This document shows positions 60,982-64,000 of a stretch of 64,000 nt of DNA, piece by piece. Both the position numbers and the translations under genes were made by a program. The stretch's first letter is position 1. Every line of letters starts with the position of its first letter. The stretch spans positions 2,463,773-2,527,772 of the forward strand of contig CAJNOP010000010.1 of assembly GCA_905250075.1 (NCBI GenBank), written 5' to 3'. Below the pieces are notes generated by a model. The model searched no databases. It had not been told where the DNA came from and saw only the letters and a list, made by a program, of their open reading frames with translations. Origin of the DNA: Rotaria sp. Silwood1. Lineage: Eukaryota > Rotifera > Eurotatoria > Philodinida > Philodinidae.

Positions 60982-63821
60982 ATGACGGATACTCTTTCAA
61001 AAAGTATTAAATCTACTGAACATGAATTATCCTGGGCACATCGAGGTCTAAAAGGAAATAGTGCGGCTGATGGTAATTATATTTAATTCATTAAGAACCT
61101 TAAAAAATGTTTTCTTTATTTTGTTGAATATGAAATTTAGTCAAAGACTTATGTGATGAAATTGAAAAGTATAAACCATTAAAAGCATTACGTCTTGAAG
61201 GTAATACAATAAATGAAGAAGCAGCAACAACTATTGGCAAAGCTTTAGAAAAACATAATGAAATTGAAGTAAATATGTGATATTCTTTCAATGATTTGCT
61301 TTGATTGAATTGATTTTTAGCGTTTAATCTGGAATGATTTATTTACAACTCGACTTAAAACTGAAGTACCACCATCATTAGTAAGATTTGATTGTTTTTT
61401 CATATAATAAAATTTCTTATTGTTTTTTGCTTACTAATAGATTAAATTAACACAAGGTCTTTTAACAAATGGATCTCATATAGTAGAAATAAATTTAAGT
61501 GATAATGCTTTTGGTCCTATTGGTGTTAAAGGTCTTGAAACATTTCTTTCATCATCAGCATGTTATACACTTGAAGAACTTCGTTTAAATAATTGTGGTA
61601 TGGGTTGTATGGGTGGAAAAGTAAATAAATTATTCTTTTATTAGAAAAGAGAAAACATAATAAAAATAATTATGATTTTTTTAAAGTTATTAGCTGAAGC
61701 TTTAATTGCATGTCATAAGAGTAGTGTTGCATCTGGTGGAAGACGATTTGCATTAAAACAATTTATTGCTGGTCGAAATCGTCTTGAGATTGAAGGTACA
61801 CAAGCATTAGCAAAAGCATTTGAAGTAATTTTATATTTTATTTTTCATTTTTCAAAATTAAAATTAATTTTTTTGTTTTAATATAAGATTATTGGTACAT
61901 TAGAAGTAATTCGTATGCCACAAAATGGTATTCGACCACCAGGTATTGAAGCATTGATTACAGCTTTTGTACGAAATCGAAATTTACGTATAATCGATCT
62001 TAATGATAATACAATAACAACAGCAGCAGCTAAATTAGCATCAGCTATTGAAAAATTACCTAAATTAGAAATAATTAATCTTGAATCTTCACTTATTCGT
62101 ACTAAAGGTGCTATGGCTATTGCTCGTGCTATTGTTTCACATAAAAATCTTCAAGTAGAAAAAGATGTTCTTTTTCTTGTTTTAATAATATAGAATTTTT
62201 TTATTCTTAAAGGAATTGTACCTCGGATGTAATGATATGCATACTGATGGTGGTTTTGCAGTTGCACGAGCTGTTAAAAATATGTCATCATTGAAAGTAT
62301 TAGATTTAAATGGTGTGTATTTTATCATTGTTGTTGATTCTAATTGATTAATATATTATAGGAAATTGCTTTGGATTTGACGGAATCGATGAAATTCGTA
62401 ATGTACTTGAAAATAAGAATTTTATTCATCAAATGACATTTAGGTAAATTTTTATCTTTGTTATAGATTTAGATATACTTGATTTAATCCACCAGTTTCC
62501 ATGGAAACTGATGAGAAAAATGAGAGCATTTTTTTTTGAACTCCTGTTTTCTTTCAATATATAAGCATTCGATCGAAAGGATCAAGTAAAGCATGATCTT
62601 TAGTCATGTGTAATGATGATATACTTAAAATTACTTTACTTCTAAGATAAAGCTTATCTCTTATTTACTCATTGAATCATATAAAATCTAGAATAAAACG
62701 CGATTAATAATTGAAATACGATGCTAAATATCCGAGAATCTTCAACACAATCGTTAATTTTTCTTTTAAATGGATCTGTATTTTATTGTTTTTTTTTGTA
62801 TTAGTGATGACGAAGGTAGTGGTGAAGATGAAGAAGATGACGATGAAAGTGAAGGCGACGATGAAGAAGATAGTGTTGAAGATTATCAAGAAGTAGAAGA
62901 GGAACACCAAGAAGATGAACCTTCATCGTTTTTTCCCGATACAAATTCTACTCAAAAGCAAGTTGGTTTTCAATTTGGTGTTTCACCATCGATTTCATCA
63001 AAATCCGAAACTGTTAATGGTCTATCCGATAGGATAGCGAAATTTGATTTTACTGCTAGTTCACCATTTAATTTTGGTTTACAATCAATAACTAGCGTAA
63101 TTTACATTATTTCTTTTATTTTTTATTTTTAATAATTTTTACTTATTTTAGACTAAAGATAATAAATGGACAACATTTAATAATATTGATAAAGTTAAAG
63201 AACATTTAAAAGTGAGCAAACAATAAAATATTTAAGAAATACATCGAAAAAATATTGTAAAACATTTTCCTAGAATGATGAACAATCAATTGAACGGGCT
63301 ATAAAATTATTTGAAGATGTATGGAATGATAATTCCCTCTCACAAAATGATAGTTCTTCTATTACTAGTAAAGATTAAATAATTTGTTTATCTACAATTG
63401 AAATTTTCTATATTTTAAGGAAATATTTTAAAAGCATTGACATTTACTAGTACAAGTGAGCGCAATTTTAACGAACGTTTACTTGTTTCATTAGGTTTCA
63501 TTAAAGTAAGAAAGAAAGCATTTATTTTTTGTTTATTGACAAAACTTATCTGATTTTCTATTTAGGATGAACAAACGGGACGTCAACGTCGAACACTAAA
63601 TCAACGTGAAAAAATTTATCAAACACTTATTGATATTAATCAACAATTACCTAAATCAACAAAAAATCTTCTTTCAATATTTCTTCAAAATACTTCGTAT
63701 GTATTTATTCTATCATTTTTTGTTTTATTTAACAAATAATTTTATTTTTAAAAATAGAAATGATCAAAATCAATGTTTATCTGACTTGAAACAAAAATTA
63801 GTAATGGCAATCAAAGGATAA
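60982..63821 (+). CDS. RANGAP1: RanGAP1, Ran GTPase-activating protein
   Basis: Fourteen exons join in phase: 60982-61072, 61141-61268, 61321-61380, 61441-61620, 61687-61824, 61888-62154, 62213-62312, 62362-62443, 62805-63096, 63152-63211, 63274-63367, 63420-63505, 63566-63696 and 63758-63821. The product is 590 aa (human 587). RanGAP1 stimulates GTP hydrolysis by Ran at the cytoplasmic face of the nuclear pore, driving nuclear transport. Residues 1-348 are RNI-type leucine-rich repeats ([80 protein letters not shown]). Next is the diagnostic acidic tract ([20 protein letters not shown], from about 350), and then an animal-type C-terminal domain from about residue 445. IKDE at residues 525-528 fits the SUMO consensus and aligns with the human site at Lys524. 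Intron 8 (361 bp) is the only longer one. Confidence 0.97.
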
Positions 63822-64000
63822 TATATAATTTTTTTTTTGTATCTGTATACTATGTTTATTTTTTGTTACGAAATTACATAAGATTAGTACAACTAACTGC
63901 TCTTGAATGTTGTTGTGTGGTGAAAACTCGAAATGAGTCATAAACAAGTTTGATATTTAGCGGGATTCGAAACGAGCTCCCTACTCGATCTTCATTTCTT
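63822..64000. other. RanGAP1 3' flank
   Basis: This short end piece contains the RanGAP1 3' UTR. Its last 40 bases (gggattcgaaacgagctccctactcg) resemble, in reverse complement, the tagggagct start of the repeat seen at 14331 and 21641. A further copy may therefore begin here and run off the window. Confidence 0.35.

Noticed and set aside
63955..64000. Possible tRNA T-arm (gggattcgaaac)
   Set aside because: The stem does not pair and no acceptor, D or anticodon arm can be drawn. The motif fits the dispersed repeat family better.
1..64000. CRISPR arrays, operons, rRNA or prokaryotic mobile elements
   Set aside because: The window is plainly intron-containing animal DNA. No regularly spaced direct repeats, rRNA or Shine-Dalgarno-led gene clusters are present.

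Overview
This is a 64 kb window of strongly AT-rich nuclear DNA from an intron-dense invertebrate animal. Genes carry many canonical GT-AG introns, most only about 45-90 bp long. The gene set is plainly metazoan: SF3B6, WDR20, DALRD3, SEL1L, a rhodopsin-like GPCR, TMEM26, ABHD16A, phosphoinositide phospholipase C and RanGAP1. Compact introns, AT bias and an intronless, fungal-type delta-9 desaturase fused to cytochrome b5 suggest a rotifer (perhaps bdelloid). That is inference, since no ribosomal or mitochondrial marker is present.

Layout. 0-2 kb: no gene seen. 2.06-2.5 kb (-): SF3B6, head-to-head with WDR20 (3.6-10.4 kb, +). 12.2-14.8 kb (+): DALRD3-like. 15.3-17.9 kb (+): NHL-repeat protein. 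18.3-23.2 kb (+): SEL1L. 24.8-25.6 kb (+): small cysteine-rich, possibly GPI-anchored protein of folate-receptor type. 25.6-29.3 kb: gene-free with repeats. 29.3-30.9 kb (-): unrecognised 419-aa protein. 32.1-33.2 kb (+): 101-aa single-pass membrane protein. 34.7-38.9 kb (+): neuropeptide-type GPCR. 39.7-43.1 kb (+): TMEM26 with two tandem, phase-compatible sets of 3'-terminal exons. 43.5-44.4 kb: foldback element. 45.0-47.8 kb (+): ABHD16A. 48.68-48.78 kb: 100-N gap. 48.9-54.7 kb (+): phospholipase C lacking its 5' exons. 54.8-56.3 kb (-): intronless desaturase. 56.3-61.0 kb: mostly gene-free. 61.0-63.8 kb (+): RanGAP1.

The genes do not form an obvious pathway. Several are housekeeping genes: splicing, tRNA modification, ER-associated degradation, nuclear transport. 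ABHD16A, PLC and the desaturase are lipid enzymes lying side by side, which is probably coincidence. Introns fall into two classes: short ones, and ones of roughly 0.6-1.9 kb. At least six of the long introns (in WDR20, DALRD3, the NHL gene, SEL1L, the small membrane protein and PLC) carry diverged dispersed repeats, and several repeats occur in more than one gene. All exon models were made by reading splice sites and checking that phases join. No transcript or database evidence was available.
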